Shown here one piece after another: positions 61,557 to 64,000 of a stretch of DNA of 64,000 nucleotides. The stretch comes from Margaritifera margaritifera (lineage: Eukaryota > Mollusca > Bivalvia > Unionida > Margaritiferidae). A program made the translations under genes and the position numbers. Under the pieces are notes generated by a model. That model did no database searches and was not told where the DNA came from. It was given only the letters and a program-made list of their open reading frames with translations. The stretch covers positions 1,351,001 to 1,415,000 of the forward strand of contig JAQPZY010001675.1 of NCBI GenBank assembly GCA_029931535.1, read 5' to 3'. Every line of letters starts with the position of its first letter. The first letter of the stretch is position 1.

Positions 61557-62522
61557 GAGAGTGATCACCATGAAAATATCTGGCAATGACCCTAAAGAAT
61601 AATATTGAGTGATCACTATGAAAATATCCGGCAATGACCCTGAAGAATAATATAGAGTGATCACCATGAAAATATGTGGCAATAACCCTGAAGAATAGTA
61701 TTGAGTGATCACCATGAAAATATGTGGCAATAACCCTGAAGAATAATACTGAGTGATCACCATGAAAATATCTGGCAATGACCCTAAAGAATAATATTGA
61801 GTGATCACTATGAAAATATCCTGCAATAATCTTGAAGAATAATATTGAGTGATCACTACGAACATATCCTACAATAACCTTGAAGAATAATATTGAGTGA
61901 TCACCAATGAAATATCTGGCAATGACGCTGAAGAATAATATTGAGTGATCACCATGAAAATATATGGCAATGACCCTAAAGAATAATATTGAGTGATCAC
62001 TATGAAAATATCCTGCAATAATCTTGAAGAATAATATTGAGTGATCACTATGAACATATCCTACAATAGCCTTGAAGAATAATATTGAGTGATCACCAAT
62101 GAAATATCTGGCAATGACGCTGAAGAATAATATTGAGTGATCACCATGAAAATATATGGCAATGACCCTAAAGAATAATATTGAGTGATCACTATGAAAA
62201 TATCCTGCAATAATCTTGAAGAATAATATTGAGTGATCACTATGAAAATATCCTGCAATAATCTTGAAGAATAATATTGAGTGATCACTATGAACATATC
62301 CTACAATAACCTTGAAGAATAATATTGAGTGATCACCAATGAAATATCTGGCAATGACGCTGAAGAATAATATTGAGTGATCACCATGAAAATATCTGGC
62401 AATGACGCTGAAGAATAATATTGAGTGATCACCATGAAAATATCCTGCAATAACCTTGAAGAATAATATTGAGTGATCACCATGAAAATATCATGCAATA
62501 ACCTTGAAGAATAATAGTGAGT
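61557..62522. repeat. 48-bp satellite, about 20 copies, with higher-order structure
   Basis: Unit GAGTGATCACCATGAAAATA plus TCTGGCAATGACCCTAAAGAATAATATT. Each copy holds the palindrome TGATCA. Variant units recur in order: the AACATATCCTACAATA variant sits at 61,861, 62,053 and 62,293, spacings of 192 (4 units) and 240 (5 units). Spurious - strand ORFs (VITQYYSS) follow from the unit length. Confidence 0.95.
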
Positions 62523-63495
<973 letters not shown>

Positions 63496-63548
63496 ATATT
63501 GGAACCGGAAATACCGAAGAAGCTATGTAGAATACACACTCATATTCT

Positions 63549-63642
63549 TTAAATAATAAAATAATAAAATAATAAAATAATAAAATAATAAAATAATAAA
63601 ATAATAAAATAAAAATAATAAAATAATAAAATAATAAAATAA
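63549..63642. repeat. (AAATAATA)n octanucleotide repeat
   Basis: About 11 units of 8 bp with one interruption near 63,608. Confidence 0.9.
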
Positions 63643-64000
63643 TGTCAAAATTAGGTATAAACCCCAATTTATATGTACCCGTGCATTTCAGCATCGAGTG
63701 GATTGTGATTGATTTAGGTGAACGCGTGTATAGGTGCAGTTTTCATGCATTAAAAGTAGATTTTCCTGGTGAAACTATATCACCATAATTTATGAAATCA
63801 AATATTGCAGTGTCATATGTAAAAGACATCAGTAAATAATAAATGATTTATATTATGAATAGCTACGGTACAGAAAGAAAAAAAAAAAGATGTTATGGTC
63901 GGCGTGGAGAGTGATGATATTGACACCGGTAAAGTAAGTCAAGGCCTCCCATCTATCAGATCTGTACAGATATAGTTTATCAGATTGGTAACCAATTCCC

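Noticed and set aside
61557..62522. CRISPR-like array
   Set aside because: Units are contiguous 48-bp repeats with no unique spacers, and this is animal DNA.

Overview
This is AT-rich, gene-poor animal nuclear DNA. It has very long (TA)n, (CT)n, (CTAT)n and (ATGT)n tracts, many minisatellites, and a spliced gene with GT-AG introns. The one confident host gene is a T-box transcription factor of the TBX20 class on the + strand, at 29,925-47,400: seven coding exons and 417 predicted residues. The repeat style and the divergence of the T-box point to a lophotrochozoan invertebrate, most likely a mollusc. That taxonomic guess is inference.

Layout. 1-9,500: repeats only (a 27-bp minisatellite, C-rich G-quadruplex-type tracts, paired hairpins, one tRNA-derived SINE-like head, microsatellites). 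9,560-16,900: a decayed Maverick/Polinton- or adintovirus-like element. It holds a broken retroviral-type DDE integrase on the - strand, a broken long coiled-coil protein and a structural-protein-like relic on the - strand, and three tightly packed small + strand genes of unknown function converging on the integrase. No DNA polymerase B, packaging ATPase, protease or major capsid gene was recognised. 17,000-29,400: non-coding, with a diverged duplicated repeat, a 64-bp x5 array and a 15-bp minisatellite of about 1.25 kb. 29,400-48,740: TBX20 with its upstream CCAAT-containing region, six introns and a 3'UTR ending near a canonical AATAAA. 48,740-64,000: non-coding, but rich in structured DNA: a nested hairpin, a perfect 108-bp inverted repeat, a (CTAT)n cassette satellite, a 45-bp array, an (ATGT)n tract and a 48-bp array with higher-order periodicity.

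The TBX20 gene has two unusual splice features. Intron 5 needs a GC-AG splice to keep frame. Intron 6 starts inside a 41-bp minisatellite whose first unit contains the exon 6 splice donor, so a second intact donor lies 41 bp downstream. The open reading frames over the repeat arrays are judged to be by-products of unit lengths divisible by three.
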